64,000 nt of DNA from Streptomyces sp. BA2 (GTDB lineage Bacteria; Actinomycetota; Actinomycetes; Streptomycetales; Streptomycetaceae), in NCBI RefSeq assembly GCF_009769735.1, contig NZ_WSRO01000002.1, forward strand, positions 9,163,001-9,227,000, read 5' to 3'. A model generated the notes under the pieces. It saw only the letters and a program-made list of their open reading frames with translations, was not told the DNA's origin and did no database searches. Below, in pieces: positions 1 to 9,349 of the stretch (its first letter is position 1; each line of letters opens with the position of its first letter). The position numbers and the translations under genes are program-made.

Positions 1-270
1 GCCGGCGGAGCGGCACTGCCACGGGCGCAGGTCGGGATCGAGGTCGACGCCGCAGCGGGCGGCGGTGAGCATCTCCGCAGCCCAGGTTGGCGTGTTCGTT
101 CTTCCAGGCGTGCCCAGGTGGAACGGCAGCCGGATCCAGACAGCGCGCGGCGTGGGATACCTGTCGAATCCGGCACGCTTCAGGACGCTGGCTGCGAAGG
201 CATCGACTGGGCCGTCGACTTCGACTTCGCCGCCCAGCCCGCGGGCGATGCGGATCGCCTCGTCGCTCAT
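1..270 (-). CDS. Hypothetical protein, 3' end beyond the window
   Basis: An open frame reads leftward from ATG at 270 and runs off the left edge after 90 codons without a stop. The protein begins MSDEAIRIARGLGGEVEVDG and continues with a Trp/Pro-rich stretch containing WIRLPFHLG. Third-position GC is high and the frame is uninterrupted, so it looks coding. I do not recognise the family. Function is unknown and the C-terminus is missing. Confidence 0.55.
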   Translation of the reverse strand, partial: MSDEAIRIARGLGGEVEVDGPVDAFAASVLKRAGFDRYPTPRAVWIRLPFHLGTPGRTNTPTWAAEMLTAARCGVDLDPDLRPWQCRSAG

Positions 271-571
271 CGGCTGCGCCCCGTTCCGGCCGTCTGCGCA
301 GGGCTGCCCACGGGCATGGGGGGGGGGCGGGCTGCGGCAGAAACGCGGGGAGGGTGGCTGGAGGGGAGGCGAGCTAGAGCCGTATCAGCGCCGCCGAACG
401 GTACAACGCCACCTGCATCACGGACGAGAGCAGCTGACCGGTGCCCCCAGCCCTGGACGAACCAGGATGGCCATGATCTCGTGGGCCTGCTTGCTGTTCA
501 CACCACAAGAATTCGCGTGGGCACCGTCATGCCATGGTGGTGGCCTCGTTCGATCCTGCGGGTCAGCGCTG
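271..571. other. Intergenic stretch, no gene seen
   Basis: This gap lies between the partial leftward gene and the 3' end of the next leftward gene. It contains a G-run near 318-327. I see no open frame with convincing codon use, no RNA gene and no clear terminator. Confidence 0.4.
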
Positions 572-1459
572 TTACCAGCGCATCGCGGTGAAGTCGACGG
601 GGCGGGGCCGGAGTTCTCGGGTACGCGCCGTCAGCTGCCGCAGCCGCTGTGCCATGTCGTCGGAGGGGAGGCGTCGGCGGTCGCCGTGGCCCGGTAGCAG
701 CCACTCGAAGCGCAGCCGGTGGGCGGTCCGGGCCAGGGAGGCGGCCAACTCCTCGATGGAATACCAGGCGACACTGTCGGCCACCTCGATGTCGGCTGTC
801 GTGCGCGACCAGTAGAAGCTGTCGCCGCTGAAGCAATACCGCTCGTCCGCGAGGTAGAGCACGCTGCCCCGCGTGTGGCCGGGAAGGGGAAAGGCGGTTA
901 CTCCGCCTGCGATCTCCACCGGGTCGGTGCCACGGAGCACGCAGTCAGCGTCCGGGGCGGCATCGAGGTCACCCTCGTGGATCCATAACTGGGCGCCGAA
1001 ACGATCGGCGTAGCGACGGCCGTGCGCGGTGTGGTCGCGGTGGGTGAGCAGGACGTCGGTGACGGGGCCCAGCGCCTCGTAGCGCGCGGCCAGCGGAGTG
1101 CTCCAGCGCGGCGTGTCCACCATCATCACGGTGCCGTCGGGGCGGCGTAGTAGGTAGGAGTTGGCCCCTGCGGTGTGAGGGGAGTTGTGCCCGCACAGGT
1201 ACACGGTGTCGTCCAGTGCCAGCGGGAAGGGGTCCAGTGCCGCATCCAGCCGCCCGGTCGGGGGACGAATCGACCGGGTGGGGCAGGCGTGCGCAGCGGT
1301 GTGGATCTGCTGGATCTCGGTCTGGCTGTGCGGCTGGTGCAGGACGACCGCGCGTCCGTCGGCCTCACCGATCAGGCCGGGGGCAAGTTGCCGGGCAACG
1401 TCGCAATTCATGCAGCGCCCGTCCACCTGCCAGCCGCCCTCAAACGGTTCATCGCCCAT
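572..1459 (-). CDS. MBL-fold metallo-hydrolase with N-terminal ferredoxin-like segment
   Basis: This 295-residue protein has two parts. Residues about 14-65 resemble a short ferredoxin-type domain, with CMNC near the start and HACPTRSI near residue 60, a pattern that could hold an Fe-S cluster. Residues about 85-285 are a metallo-beta-lactamase fold: THRDHTAHG gives the HxxDH-like metal motif (here HRDHTAH), PLPGHTRGS the second His, FSGDSFYW the bridging Asp, and LLPGHGD the last His. Members of this fold hydrolyse thioesters, lactones or similar esters; the substrate cannot be told. The start ATG at 1459 has GGGAG about 7 nt upstream. The gene stands alone and is probably cytoplasmic. Confidence 0.88.
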   Translation of the reverse strand: MGDEPFEGGWQVDGRCMNCDVARQLAPGLIGEADGRAVVLHQPHSQTEIQQIHTAAHACPTRSIRPPTGRLDAALDPFPLALDDTVYLCGHNSPHTAGANSYLLRRPDGTVMMVDTPRWSTPLAARYEALGPVTDVLLTHRDHTAHGRRYADRFGAQLWIHEGDLDAAPDADCVLRGTDPVEIAGGVTAFPLPGHTRGSVLYLADERYCFSGDSFYWSRTTADIEVADSVAWYSIEELAASLARTAHRLRFEWLLPGHGDRRRLPSDDMAQRLRQLTARTRELRPRPVDFTAMRW

Positions 1460-1650
1460 GGTCCACTCCCTCGCGCACTGCGCCCGCCAACCGGCCGCTC
1501 GTTCTCAGGGGTATCCCGCGTCGTGCGGATAGAGGAAGAGGGCACGGATCTTGTACTTGTGTCACCGCTCTGTTCTGAGGGTAGCTTTAAGATGGTTTAT
1601 CGACATTTCCCAACCGGCTTACAGTCCTCCGCGGTCAATCGCGGGGCTAG

Positions 1651-1800
1651 TTGAAGGATGAGGCGGAGCAGCTGAGGCGGGCGGTGTTGGCGCACGCAAT
1701 GGTTGATCAAGTCACCGGCGTCACTGTCGCGCTGGGCCACCTGAGCCCGAACGTGGGGTGGGATGTCAACCGCAGCGCGGGCTGGATGGCGTGCGGATGA
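1651..1800 (+). pseudogene. ANTAR-domain protein fragment
   Basis: The frame from TTG 1651 reads LKDEAEQLRRAVLAHAMVDQ and then VTGVTVALGHLSPNVGWDV. This closely matches the start of the ANTAR RNA-binding domains of Streptomyces antitermination regulators, which usually continue with a serine/threonine-rich helix. Here the similarity stops at about 1765 and a stop follows at about 1798. The rest to 2268 holds only short ORFs on both strands with poor codon bias. This is a remnant, not a working regulator. Basis: motif recognition only. Confidence 0.45.
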
Positions 1801-2268
1801 AACTCCACGGAAGGCCGTCAAGCGACTTCCGGCAGCAGGATCTCCTGTATGCCTTTGAAGAAGATGAGGGGCCAGCGTCGAAAGCATGTGGCCGGTCACC
1901 AGACTGGAGCAGCACAATATTGGGCTCATGGCTGCCCAGGTGGAAGAGACGCGATCTGACCTCGATGCTGTGCGGTAGGCCAATCGCGACCTGACCTGAG
2001 CCCTGAGCCAACGAACCTGAGCTTCGGTCGCTCGAACTACGGCTGGAGGGACTGTTCAGCCAGCCGGAACCGCCCGGCTGCGGCGTCGCGGTATCGACGG
2101 TCACGCTCGGTGAGTGGACCCGCGGTGGCGGGAGGGACTTGGTTGGACACCATTCGGTGGCGCCTCCCTTGGTGCTCGCTGAGCTCGCACGTCGACAGCT
2201 ACGGAGATCGAGCGCTGTGTGCTGGTTCTGGCTTCGCCGTCACGCATTCGTGCTGACGAACCTGGCGC
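1801..2268. other. Gene-free stretch of lower GC
   Basis: There are overlapping short ORFs on both strands, but none has the third-position GC bias of the neighbours and none is recognisable. This is probably decayed sequence downstream of the ANTAR fragment. Confidence 0.4.
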
Positions 2269-2818
2269 ATGGACGGTAGTTCCGATGCTGGAGCAGGTCA
2301 GACTAATTCCATGGATGGAGCGAATATCGTCGCGGCCCTAGCGGTCCTGTCGAGCACAGTTACCGCGATCTACAGCCTTCGCACGCAGAGCCGACAAGAG
2401 CGGGAGAAGTGGCTACGGGATCAGCGTGCAACGGCCTACATCAGCCTCATGGAGTACCTCACTGGCGTACGGCGATTTCTTCAGGCTCCGAAAGATCACG
2501 AGAAGCCTGTCTTCCCTCCGGAGGCTCGCGCGCGCGTCAACGCTTTTGGAACACGGCCAGTCATCGACGCCGTCGGTCGACTCGTCGCCGACTTGGGGAA
2601 GTTGACGTTGGTTGAGGGGGGAGAAGTGCCTGACGACCAGCGACTCAGTACAACTGAGTGGACCGCTGGCGAGAAACGCGTACTCGCTGATGCCAACAGC
2701 ATCACCCAGCCGGGTACGTCGCGAGCTCGGCGCCTCCAGGCAATCTGTGCTCGACCGTCTACTCAGGCGCCCAAGCTCCGGAGCCAGCCGCGCCCTTCCC
2801 GAATCGACCGATCTCTGA
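2269..2818 (+). CDS. Small membrane-anchored hypothetical protein, probably frameshifted
   Basis: The first ~135 codons encode a protein with an N-terminal transmembrane segment (IVAALAVLSSTVTAIYSL) followed by a basic, helical cytoplasmic region (RQEREKWLRDQRATAYISLM). ATG 2311 (MDGANIVAAL) is a likelier start than 2269 because it places the membrane helix at the N-terminus. Around 2690-2705 the reading appears to jump one frame to one ending VRRELGASRQSVLDRLL, with a stop at 2818. That tail suits the family better than the long continuation to 3225, which overlaps the next gene out of phase. Function unknown; single-pass membrane anchoring is inferred. It may be a pseudogene or contain a sequencing error. 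Confidence 0.5.
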
Positions 2819-2999
2819 GCGTCTACCGAGCAGAGTGCCGGTCAGAGAGAGCGCGCCACACTTCCCGCTCTTCGTGGTTGGCAGATCCGGTCTCGGGACG
2901 ATGGGCACTCTCGCTTGCACCGGCGCTGAGCTGCGCAAAGTCGTCTCGACCCACCTCGCACCACACAGTTGCTCCCAGAGAAGGCGGCATACTGCGATC

Positions 3000-3524
3000 A
3001 TGGCCGTCACTCAGCAGCTCGCCCGTGTCCCAGCTGCGTACCTCGATGCCTGCCGACAGGCGGCCGATGCCTCTGAAGATGGGGATCACGGGTGGAATCC
3101 ACCAGCGGAGGACGTTCTCGATCTCGACTGGGCGCCGTTCCTCCTGCGGCGCGTCGCCGAGTTGGCAACGCTCGGCGAAACGCGTGTGCAGGCCCTCCGA
3201 CAGGCCACGGGTGGAAGCTCCGTGATCGACCTGAACTTCCTCGATGTCCCTCCGCACGCCATCGCTTCTTTTGGAGCGACTCCCACCGCACTGACCGCGC
3301 CTGCGGTCGTCCACATCGCCGGCGTGCTCGATCAGATCGACTTCCCCGCAGCCCTCGCCAGCCTGCCGGTTGACGAGACGGAAGCCGCGCTCCTGATCGG
3401 CCATGGTGCTCAGGAGATCGTGGGCGGAGCAAGGAGATACCTGGAGCAGCACTTCAAGGCCTTGCGCGACTTCTACCGAGGAGCAGCTCAGCAGCGCCTT
3501 CTTGTCGTGCTCTGGTGGGATTGA
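3000..3524 (+). CDS. DUF1877 family protein
   Basis: This 174-residue protein starts at ATG 3000 (MAVTQQLARVPAAYLDACRQ). It shows the DUF1877/YfbM-like pattern: an N-terminal helix, then DLDWAPFLLRRV, a central IDLNFLDVPP strand region, and a C-terminal HFKALRDFYRGAAQ helix ending in WWD. About 170 residues is normal for the family. The frame is open further upstream, but that part lacks coding character. The biochemical role is unknown; family members are common in Streptomyces accessory regions, sometimes near toxin/immunity genes. Confidence 0.82.
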   Translation: MAVTQQLARVPAAYLDACRQAADASEDGDHGWNPPAEDVLDLDWAPFLLRRVAELATLGETRVQALRQATGGSSVIDLNFLDVPPHAIASFGATPTALTAPAVVHIAGVLDQIDFPAALASLPVDETEAALLIGHGAQEIVGGARRYLEQHFKALRDFYRGAAQQRLLVVLWWD

Positions 3525-3730
3525 TGAAGGGCACTGGTGCAGAACAGCGCTCGTGTGCTCGTCGAACTGTGCGCCGTACTTGACGAGCGGTGCCAACTAG
3601 AGCGCTAACTTTCGGGCTCTCTGACGCGCTCCTATCGCTCCACCACGCTAGGTAGGCGACGCCGTGACGGTCGTGGGCGTGTCCCATCGAGCGGGTTCAG
3701 GCGGATCTCGGTGGTTGAGGCCCGACGCGG

Positions 3731-4384
3731 CTATCCCACGGCGGCGTGAGAGAACGCGGCTGCCGGCAGCTCTGCCTCCGTCTCCTCCCAGGGGAGGCGG
3801 ATGCCGAGCTCGCCCTCCAGGAACCGGAGGAACGCCACATCACCCACCTCGTCACCGTGGTGTACGAAGCCGAGCGCCACTGCGGCTGGGGGGCCGTTCG
3901 TAAGGTGTGGCATACCCGGCTCGAACGACGTCACTGCCTCGCCGTGGAGGCCGTAGTCGACGCGGCTGAAACCTTTCGCGTTGCGATGCACGACAAATGC
4001 CCGTCCCCGTTCGGACAGCTCCGCGATGTAGCTCCCGGTACGGCAGCCGAACTCCTCCAGCGCATACGCCCAGCCCGCCACCGATCCCGCTCGGACGATG
4101 GTGTCCGGCGGGGTGGGCAAAAAGCCTCCGCTCGTCAGACGGGCCACCGCCGCTGCGTCTTCCCAGTCCAGGAAGTCCAGGTCACTGATGTGGTCCTCCT
4201 CATCCCTGAGCAGCAGTTCGTACGCCGCGGAGCCGGTCAGCGGGACGATGTGGCGCTCCTCGGCTCCAACGCTGCGCAACAGTTCGTACGGCGAGAGCCC
4301 CTCGCCGAGCGTGAGGGTGAAGCAGTCGTTACGGTTGTCCGCTATCCAGCTCAGCCCGTTCTCGCCAGGTCCCCGGTCCATCAA
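3731..4384 (-). CDS. DUF6461-like hypothetical protein
   Basis: This 217-residue soluble protein is rich in acidic and aromatic residues. It carries GWAYALEEFGC, a following SERGRAFVVHRNAKGFSRV strand pair, and TSFEPGMPH, an arrangement typical of the Streptomyces DUF6461 group. It has no signal peptide or membrane helix. ATG codons at 4384 and 4381 are both possible starts. It is not in an operon with its neighbours, and the cellular role of the family is not known. The family name is a recognition-level call. Confidence 0.7.
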   Translation of the reverse strand: MMDRGPGENGLSWIADNRNDCFTLTLGEGLSPYELLRSVGAEERHIVPLTGSAAYELLLRDEEDHISDLDFLDWEDAAAVARLTSGGFLPTPPDTIVRAGSVAGWAYALEEFGCRTGSYIAELSERGRAFVVHRNAKGFSRVDYGLHGEAVTSFEPGMPHLTNGPPAAVALGFVHHGDEVGDVAFLRFLEGELGIRLPWEETEAELPAAAFSHAAVG

Positions 4385-4552
4385 GCCGCCCCCTGTTCAG
4401 CGGTCCGCCACGATGACGGCCTCGCGAGCAGAACTTAGTGCGCAGTCACAGCTGTGTGTCTTGGCGTAGCGCTTCAGTAGGTCCGCGGGGAGTGATGTCG
4501 GTGGTGGCACGTGCGGTCTGCGCGATGCTTCGTCACTCCGCTCACGGGGCGC
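4385..4552. other. Short intergenic region
   Basis: This lies between two leftward genes. I see no gene, and no terminator strong enough to call. Confidence 0.35.
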
Positions 4553-4966
4553 TCAGGAGAAGTCCGCGGCGGTGATGCCGTCGGGGTGTCCGGGCGGCCA
4601 CTCCACCAACTCGATCCGGTAGCCGTCCGGGTCGGTGAGCCACGATGTCTTCGGGCCGCGAGGGCCGCCCGGGTACTGGACAGGTCCCGGCTCCAGGCCG
4701 GCGGCGGTCAGCCGCTCCAGGGTGGTGGCCAGTGTGTCCACCTGGATCGCGAGGTGGTCGAAACCGCCGCCCACGTCGACGCGTCCGCTGACGGGACGGT
4801 GGACCAGTTCGAGCGAGGCCGCCGGTTCGCCGGGGAACTTGAGGATCACGAGGCGACTCCCGTCGCCGTCGTCGACCCTGCCCAGCTCGACGTAGCCCAA
4901 GGCGGTGTAGAAAGCGAGCGAGCGGTTCAGGTCGGTGACGCGGTAGGCGACGAAGAGCGTTTTCAT
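4553..4966 (-). CDS. VOC family protein (glyoxalase/bleomycin-resistance fold)
   Basis: This 137-residue protein has the paired beta-alpha-beta-beta-beta modules of the vicinal oxygen chelate superfamily. VTDLNRSLAFYTALGY opens the fold, FDHLAIQVDTL gives the first metal-ligand His region, and SWLTDPDGYRIELVEW carries the C-terminal Glu ligand. It resembles lactoylglutathione-lyase-like proteins, but the substrate cannot be predicted. Its start codon overlaps the stop of the upstream DHFR-type gene by 4 nt (ATGA), so the two are translationally coupled. Confidence 0.88.
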   Translation of the reverse strand: MKTLFVAYRVTDLNRSLAFYTALGYVELGRVDDGDGSRLVILKFPGEPAASLELVHRPVSGRVDVGGGFDHLAIQVDTLATTLERLTAAGLEPGPVQYPGGPRGPKTSWLTDPDGYRIELVEWPPGHPDGITAADFS

Positions 4967-5547
4967 GCGGTCTCCTCGGGTCGGCGTACCCGGTAGCGGA
5001 GGTGCGTGACGTCTCGGTCCTCGAGCCGCCGGACGAGTTCGAGTTCGATGTGATCACCACCGAGGTGGTCGAACAGCCGCCTGCCTTCCCCGAGGAGGAC
5101 CGGAACCAGGTGGATCTCCATCTCGTCGATGTGCCCGGCTCGCAGGAGCGCTTGGGCCGCGCCCGCCCCATGGACCATGACCGGCCGGTCCCCGGCGGCC
5201 ACGCGAGCCTGTCGGGCGCAGTCCTCGACGTCGGTGACGAATCGCGCGTGGCCGGGTGGCACGTCCCCGTCGTCCACATGGTGGGTGAGGACGAAGATCG
5301 GCACACCGTCGTGATGGTCGCCCTGCCAACGCCCGGCGAGTTCGAACGTCCGTCGGCCGGAGATTACCGCGCCGGTCGCCAACGCCTCGCGATAGACCTG
5401 TCCGCTGGGACCGTCGGATTCCCGGTCGTCGAGCCAGTTGAAAAGACGTCCACCGGCACGGCCGAGCTCCTGGCCCGGTCGATCGTCCGGACCGGCGACG
5501 TAGCCGTCGAGCGACATCGACATGTACAGCCGAATCGGATTGCTCAT
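4963..5547 (-). CDS. Dihydrofolate reductase-family (RibD C-terminal-type) protein
   Basis: This protein of about 194 residues begins MSNPIRLYMSMSLDGYVAGP. That is the typical SLDGYVA strand of stand-alone RibD_C/DHFR-fold reductases. GRRTFELAGRW and PVMVHGAGAAQALLRAG are the nucleotide-binding signatures. ATG 5547 is preferred over the ATG 12 nt upstream because GGAGG lies 5 nt before it. It is likely an NADPH-dependent reductase of unknown substrate, cytoplasmic, and transcribed with the VOC gene, whose start overlaps this gene's stop. Confidence 0.85.
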   Translation of the reverse strand: MSNPIRLYMSMSLDGYVAGPDDRPGQELGRAGGRLFNWLDDRESDGPSGQVYREALATGAVISGRRTFELAGRWQGDHHDGVPIFVLTHHVDDGDVPPGHARFVTDVEDCARQARVAAGDRPVMVHGAGAAQALLRAGHIDEMEIHLVPVLLGEGRRLFDHLGGDHIELELVRRLEDRDVTHLRYRVRRPEETA

Positions 5548-5960
5548 TCTGGCCTCCATCTCTCCTCCATGATGTGGGGATGCTCCGCGTCCCGCTCTGT
5601 AAGGGCGGGAAGGTCACAGTGGAAGACTTGAGGCAGCAGGCAAACTCATCGACCTGACGAGGCGAAAGTCAAGAGCAGTCAATCGGTTGAGGTGGTTCAG
5701 GCTGCGTGAGCCTCGGAGGGTTCGACGAGCCCAACCGCGCTCGAGGAGGGCGCGCCAGCCCGCACCAGGGCGACCAGGTGGGGTGCGTCCCTCCGGAGTC
5801 GTCGCAGTACAGCCTCGCCCCATCCGTGCTCGACACGTACGGTGAGCCGCAGGGAGACTGCGGCGGCGAGGGAGCACCGCGCAGGACAACGCCCCTTGAC
5901 GCCTTCCTGGTCAGGGGGCATTTGGCGGCGGTGGCCGGCTAGCCCATCGAGCCATGCTCA
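5548..5960. other. Intergenic stretch without a supported gene
   Basis: A 74-codon leftward frame at 5697-5921 is open, but I do not recognise it and its codon bias is weak. Nothing else stands out. Confidence 0.35.
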
Positions 5961-6710
5961 TCACCGTGAGGGGTAAGAACTCCTACCCCGGGAGTGACCT
6001 TCGGATGGTGGCTGGCTGTCGCAGGCCGGGGCCAGTTCTTTGAGTGCGGTGGGGGTTTCCAAGTCTTTGAGGGGGCGCCACGTGTTGCCGGCCTGGGCTG
6101 TGAGCACGATCAGAGCCGCTACGAAGGTGAGCGAGGCCAGCACGAAGGAGCCTTGGAGGGCGTAGGGGTCGCTGGGGTGGCTGGGGTCGGTGCGGCGCAG
6201 TATGAAGAAGGCGTGCACGGCGGGGGCTGCTGCGCCGAGGCCGTAGCACCAGAGGGCCAGGTTGTTGATCGTGGTGCCCAAGTGGCGGCGGGTAGCGGGG
6301 GCGTGGGAGAAGAGGTCGTTCAGGTGGGTGCGGACGGCCGTCTGGAAGGCGGGGTCGCGGCCGATGTCGCCGACGCGTGGGCGGTCGCGGACGGTCTGGT
6401 ACCGGCCGACGGCTCGGAACGCGGCCGCGGTGACCGGGTGGGCCGGCTCAGCCGCAGCCTCCGCCAGCTTCATGCCGTTCCTGTCGAGCAGCCTGTCCTC
6501 ACTCATCAGACGGACGGCCACCGAGGCCGCGCGGGAGGAGTTCAGCAGCAGTCTGCCGGGTTGGTGGTCGGTCGAGCACAACGGTTCGGAGGTGCTCAGC
6601 AGGTCCGCGTGGTAAGCGTCGAGCCCCGGCCAAGCCCGCACCTGCCGGACCATCCGAGCCTCCACCGACCGCCGCCACGGCCGGGGCGCCAGACCCAGCA
6701 CGACGTTCAC
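5961..6710 (-). CDS. Hypothetical membrane protein
   Basis: This 249-residue protein has a soluble, Arg-rich N-terminal half and two hydrophobic segments near residues 150-170 (LALWCYGLGAAAPAVHAFF) and 188-210 (SFVLASLTFVAALIVLTAQA), followed by a polar tail. The layout suggests a two-pass membrane protein with both ends in the cytoplasm. I do not recognise a family or catalytic motif. The start at 6710 is the longest option; internal Met codons near residue 20 are alternatives. Confidence 0.62.
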   Translation of the reverse strand: MNVVLGLAPRPWRRSVEARMVRQVRAWPGLDAYHADLLSTSEPLCSTDHQPGRLLLNSSRAASVAVRLMSEDRLLDRNGMKLAEAAAEPAHPVTAAAFRAVGRYQTVRDRPRVGDIGRDPAFQTAVRTHLNDLFSHAPATRRHLGTTINNLALWCYGLGAAAPAVHAFFILRRTDPSHPSDPYALQGSFVLASLTFVAALIVLTAQAGNTWRPLKDLETPTALKELAPACDSQPPSEGHSRGRSSYPSR

Positions 6711-6774
6711 ACTGGCCAGTTTCGGTGAGAACGAGAACGGTCACCCGGAACTCGGGTTCTGCGCTCGCCGGGCC

Positions 6775-7005
6775 ATGCCACGTTCCCACGTCCCGTCGGC
6801 CGGCCATAGTCGGTGGCGTTCACAGACGGTCTTACAGGGACCGAAGCGCTCAGGAAGATCCCGCCAGTGCACTCCGGTCCGCACCTGGTGCAGGATCCCA
6901 TCGTTCACCTGTCGATGATCCCGCCATCGGCCACCTCGTCCCTGGCTCACCGGCAGGAACGGCCGCAACCGTTCCCACTCGGCATCTGTCAGATCGCCTG
7001 CGTTG
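6775..7005 (-). pseudogene. IS5-family transposase N-terminal fragment
   Basis: The frame reads DLTDAEWERLRPFLPVSQGR, then GRWRDHRQVNDGILHQVRTG, then LPERFGPCKTVCERHRLW. This is the N-terminal helix-turn-helix part of an IS5-group (IS1647-like) transposase, and it is very similar to the larger copy at 17359-18341. Similarity ends at about 6780, so the DDE catalytic core is absent. It is an inactive remnant. Confidence 0.75.
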
Positions 7006-7377
7006 TGCCTACGTTCCTTGGAAGGGTTGGGGCGGGCGCCGTCTGGAAGGTCTCTGTGGCTACTGGTCCGCGGATCGGGAAACTCGAACTACTACCTGGC
7101 TCGGCGTATCCCGGACGATCCGGACAGCCAAGGATGGACCGTGGGCAATGTCCAGGTGGGTAATGCCGAGACAGAGCCAGGGCAACGCTACGAATTGGTC
7201 GTCTGGAAATTCGATGCACGTTTGACTGGCGTAGCGAGACCGTCACTCTTCGAGCAGGGGATACCCATGCGCGGAAAGCTGGCGAAGCTGGCTGACCGCG
7301 GCTGGCTGCATAACGGCCCGACGGGAAGTTCACCGCCCACCTGTGACGTGACCATGCCGTACAGCGGCCGGGTGTAA
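7003..7377 (+). CDS. C-terminal fragment of a hypothetical protein
   Basis: The frame carries SLWLLVRGSGNSNYYLARRI, WTVGNVQVGNAETEPGQRYE and LVVWKFDARL. This is a beta-rich segment that I recall from the C-termini of Streptomyces multidomain proteins. The sequence upstream belongs to the IS5 remnant, so the natural N-terminus has probably been lost. The ATG at 7003 is only the first available start. It may not be expressed. Function unknown. Confidence 0.4.
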   Translation: MCLRSLEGLGRAPSGRSLWLLVRGSGNSNYYLARRIPDDPDSQGWTVGNVQVGNAETEPGQRYELVVWKFDARLTGVARPSLFEQGIPMRGKLAKLADRGWLHNGPTGSSPPTCDVTMPYSGRV

Positions 7378-7478
7378 CTGAGGTGCTCCCGGCGGCTGTT
7401 GGAATCGTGTGACGAGAACCAAAGAGCCCGCCGGGGGGGGGACACCGCGATCGATGGTGACGATGGCCGAAGAAGTCC

Positions 7479-8162
7479 CTAGTCCACGAGCCCCGCATGG
7501 TGCGCCAGGATCGCCGCCTGGACGCGGTTGGTGAGGGAGAGCTTCGACAGGATCCGGCTGATGTGGGTCTTTGCGGTGGCCTCGCTCACGTGCAGGGCCG
7601 CGGCGATGCCGGTGTTGGAGAGGCCGCCGCTCAGGGCGATCAGGACCTCGCGCTCCTTTTCCGTCAGGGCCTCCAGGCGGCTGCGGGCCTCGGAGCGGCG
7701 GCGCTGCCGCTCGGCGGAGGGGCCGTCGTCGTCCTCCGTGAAGCGGCGGATGAGGCGGCGGGTCACCTTGGGGGAGAGCATCGCGTCGCCGCGGGCCGCG
7801 CTGCGCACCGCAGCGATCATGTCATCCGCGGTGGCGTCCTTCAGCAGGAAACCGACCGCCCCGTGACGTAGCGCTGTCTGGACGTATTCGTCCAGGTCGA
7901 ACGTGGTCAGCACGACGACGTGCGGCGGGCGGGGCGAGCGGGTGAGGCGCTCTGTGGCGGTCAGGCCGTCGGAGCGGGGCATTCGGATGTCCATCAGGAC
8001 GACGTCCGGCTCCAGGGCGGCGGCCATCGACACCGCCGAATTGCCGTCCGATGCCTCGCCCACCACTTCGATGTCGGGGGCGGACGCCAAGATGGTGCTG
8101 AGCATGGAGCGCACCATCCATTCGTCGTCCACGATCAGGACCCGGGTCGTCGTCTCGCTCAT
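7479..8162 (-). CDS. NarL/LuxR-type response regulator
   Basis: This 227-residue protein has a receiver domain at residues 1-125 (RVLIVDDEW with the acidic pair, VVLMDIRMPRSDG with the phospho-acceptor Asp, VVVLTTFD with the Thr switch, FLLKDA with the Lys). A LuxR helix-turn-helix follows at about 160-225 (LTEKEREVLIALSGGLSNTG, TAKTHISRILSKL). It is the DNA-binding partner of the histidine kinase whose stop overlaps its start by 4 nt. The pair is a DesK/NarL-type system. Targets are unknown; the divergent multicopper oxidase is the obvious nearby candidate. Confidence 0.95.
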   Translation of the reverse strand: MSETTTRVLIVDDEWMVRSMLSTILASAPDIEVVGEASDGNSAVSMAAALEPDVVLMDIRMPRSDGLTATERLTRSPRPPHVVVLTTFDLDEYVQTALRHGAVGFLLKDATADDMIAAVRSAARGDAMLSPKVTRRLIRRFTEDDDGPSAERQRRRSEARSRLEALTEKEREVLIALSGGLSNTGIAAALHVSEATAKTHISRILSKLSLTNRVQAAILAHHAGLVD

Positions 8163-9349
8163 CGCGTGGCTTCCATGTGGGCGGGCTGCTTCTGGGGTAC
8201 GTCGTCCAGCGGGATCTCGGCGGCGATCTCGAAGCCGCCGTCCGGGGTCGGGCCTGCGGTGAGTTCGCCGCCGACGAGCCGTATCCGTTCGGCGATGCCG
8301 AGCAGGCCGTGGCCGCCGCTGGGCAGACCGGAGGGGTTGCCGCCGATTCCGTGCTGGTTGATCACTGTGAGGTGTAGCAGTCGGCGCGTGCAGTGGACTC
8401 GGACGTGGGTTTCGGCGTCGGCCGCGTGTTTGTGGACGTTGGTCAGGGCCTCCTGCACCACCCGGTAGACGGCGTGCTCGATCAGGGCAGGCAGTTCGGG
8501 TGGGCGGGTGGTGCCGTGCTCTCCGGTCAGTTCGAGGGTGACCGGCGTCCCCAGGCTGCGTGAGTCGGCGATCAGGGTCTCCAGCTCGGCGAGGCCGGGC
8601 TGCGGGGCGAGCGGGGCCTCGGATCGGGTGTGCAGGACCTCCACCAGCGAGCGGAGCTCGGTCAGTGCCTCGCGGCCGATGGCACCGATCTGCTTGGCCA
8701 TGTCGACGGCGGACGCGCCCTTGGTCGCCTCGAGGGCGGTCGCGTGCAGCACCATCAGGGCCACGCGGTGGGTGACGACGTCGTGCATGTCCCGGGCGAT
8801 CTGGGCGCGTTCGTCGCTGCGGGCCTGCAGCACCCGCTGCTGCTGCTCGCGCTCGGCCCGCTCGGCGCGCTCGCGCAGCTCGGTCATGAGGCGGCGGCGG
8901 GCGCCCATGTACAGGCCGAGCAGGGCCGGGAGGACGCAGATGCCCACGCTCATGATTGCTGCGTCAAAGCCGCCGCCCCGCCATATCGGCAGGGCGACCA
9001 CCGTGACGGCGACCGTGGAGGCGACGGCGACCCGGCGCCAGGAGGCGGCGCGGTCGGCCAAGATGTACTGCGCGAACGCCACGGCGATCCAGGCCGACAG
9101 CACCACATAGGCGCCGAGTGCAGCCAGCAGAAGCAGCTCGGGACGCCGCTGACGGAACCATGACGCGAGGCCGACGACCAGCCCGACCGGGATCGCCACG
9201 AAGAGCGGCGGGTGCGCGGCAAGGTAGTCGAACCTCGCGGCCATCCCGTCGATCGTGGCCGTGGCCGAGGCCAAGGCCAGCGCCACGAGGGCGCCCAACA
9301 CCGGCCGCAGGCGTTCCCGGTGGGCTGTCAGGCGACTGTCCCATGTCAT
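8159..9349 (-). CDS. Sensor histidine kinase (HisKA_3 type)
   Basis: This 396-residue protein has an N-terminal membrane domain of about five hydrophobic helices (residues 15-160), then a coiled linker. A HisKA_3 dimerisation box (ERAQIARDMHDVVTHRVALM) carries the phospho-His in HDVVTH, and an HATPase_c domain includes VVQEALTNVHKHA and the glycine loop GGHGLLGIAERIR. It autophosphorylates in response to an unknown membrane or envelope signal and passes phosphate to the downstream regulator, with which it overlaps (ATGA). It is transcribed away from the multicopper oxidase gene. Confidence 0.95.
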   Translation of the reverse strand: MTWDSRLTAHRERLRPVLGALVALALASATATIDGMAARFDYLAAHPPLFVAIPVGLVVGLASWFRQRRPELLLLAALGAYVVLSAWIAVAFAQYILADRAASWRRVAVASTVAVTVVALPIWRGGGFDAAIMSVGICVLPALLGLYMGARRRLMTELRERAERAEREQQQRVLQARSDERAQIARDMHDVVTHRVALMVLHATALEATKGASAVDMAKQIGAIGREALTELRSLVEVLHTRSEAPLAPQPGLAELETLIADSRSLGTPVTLELTGEHGTTRPPELPALIEHAVYRVVQEALTNVHKHAADAETHVRVHCTRRLLHLTVINQHGIGGNPSGLPSGGHGLLGIAERIRLVGGELTAGPTPDGGFEIAAEIPLDDVPQKQPAHMEATR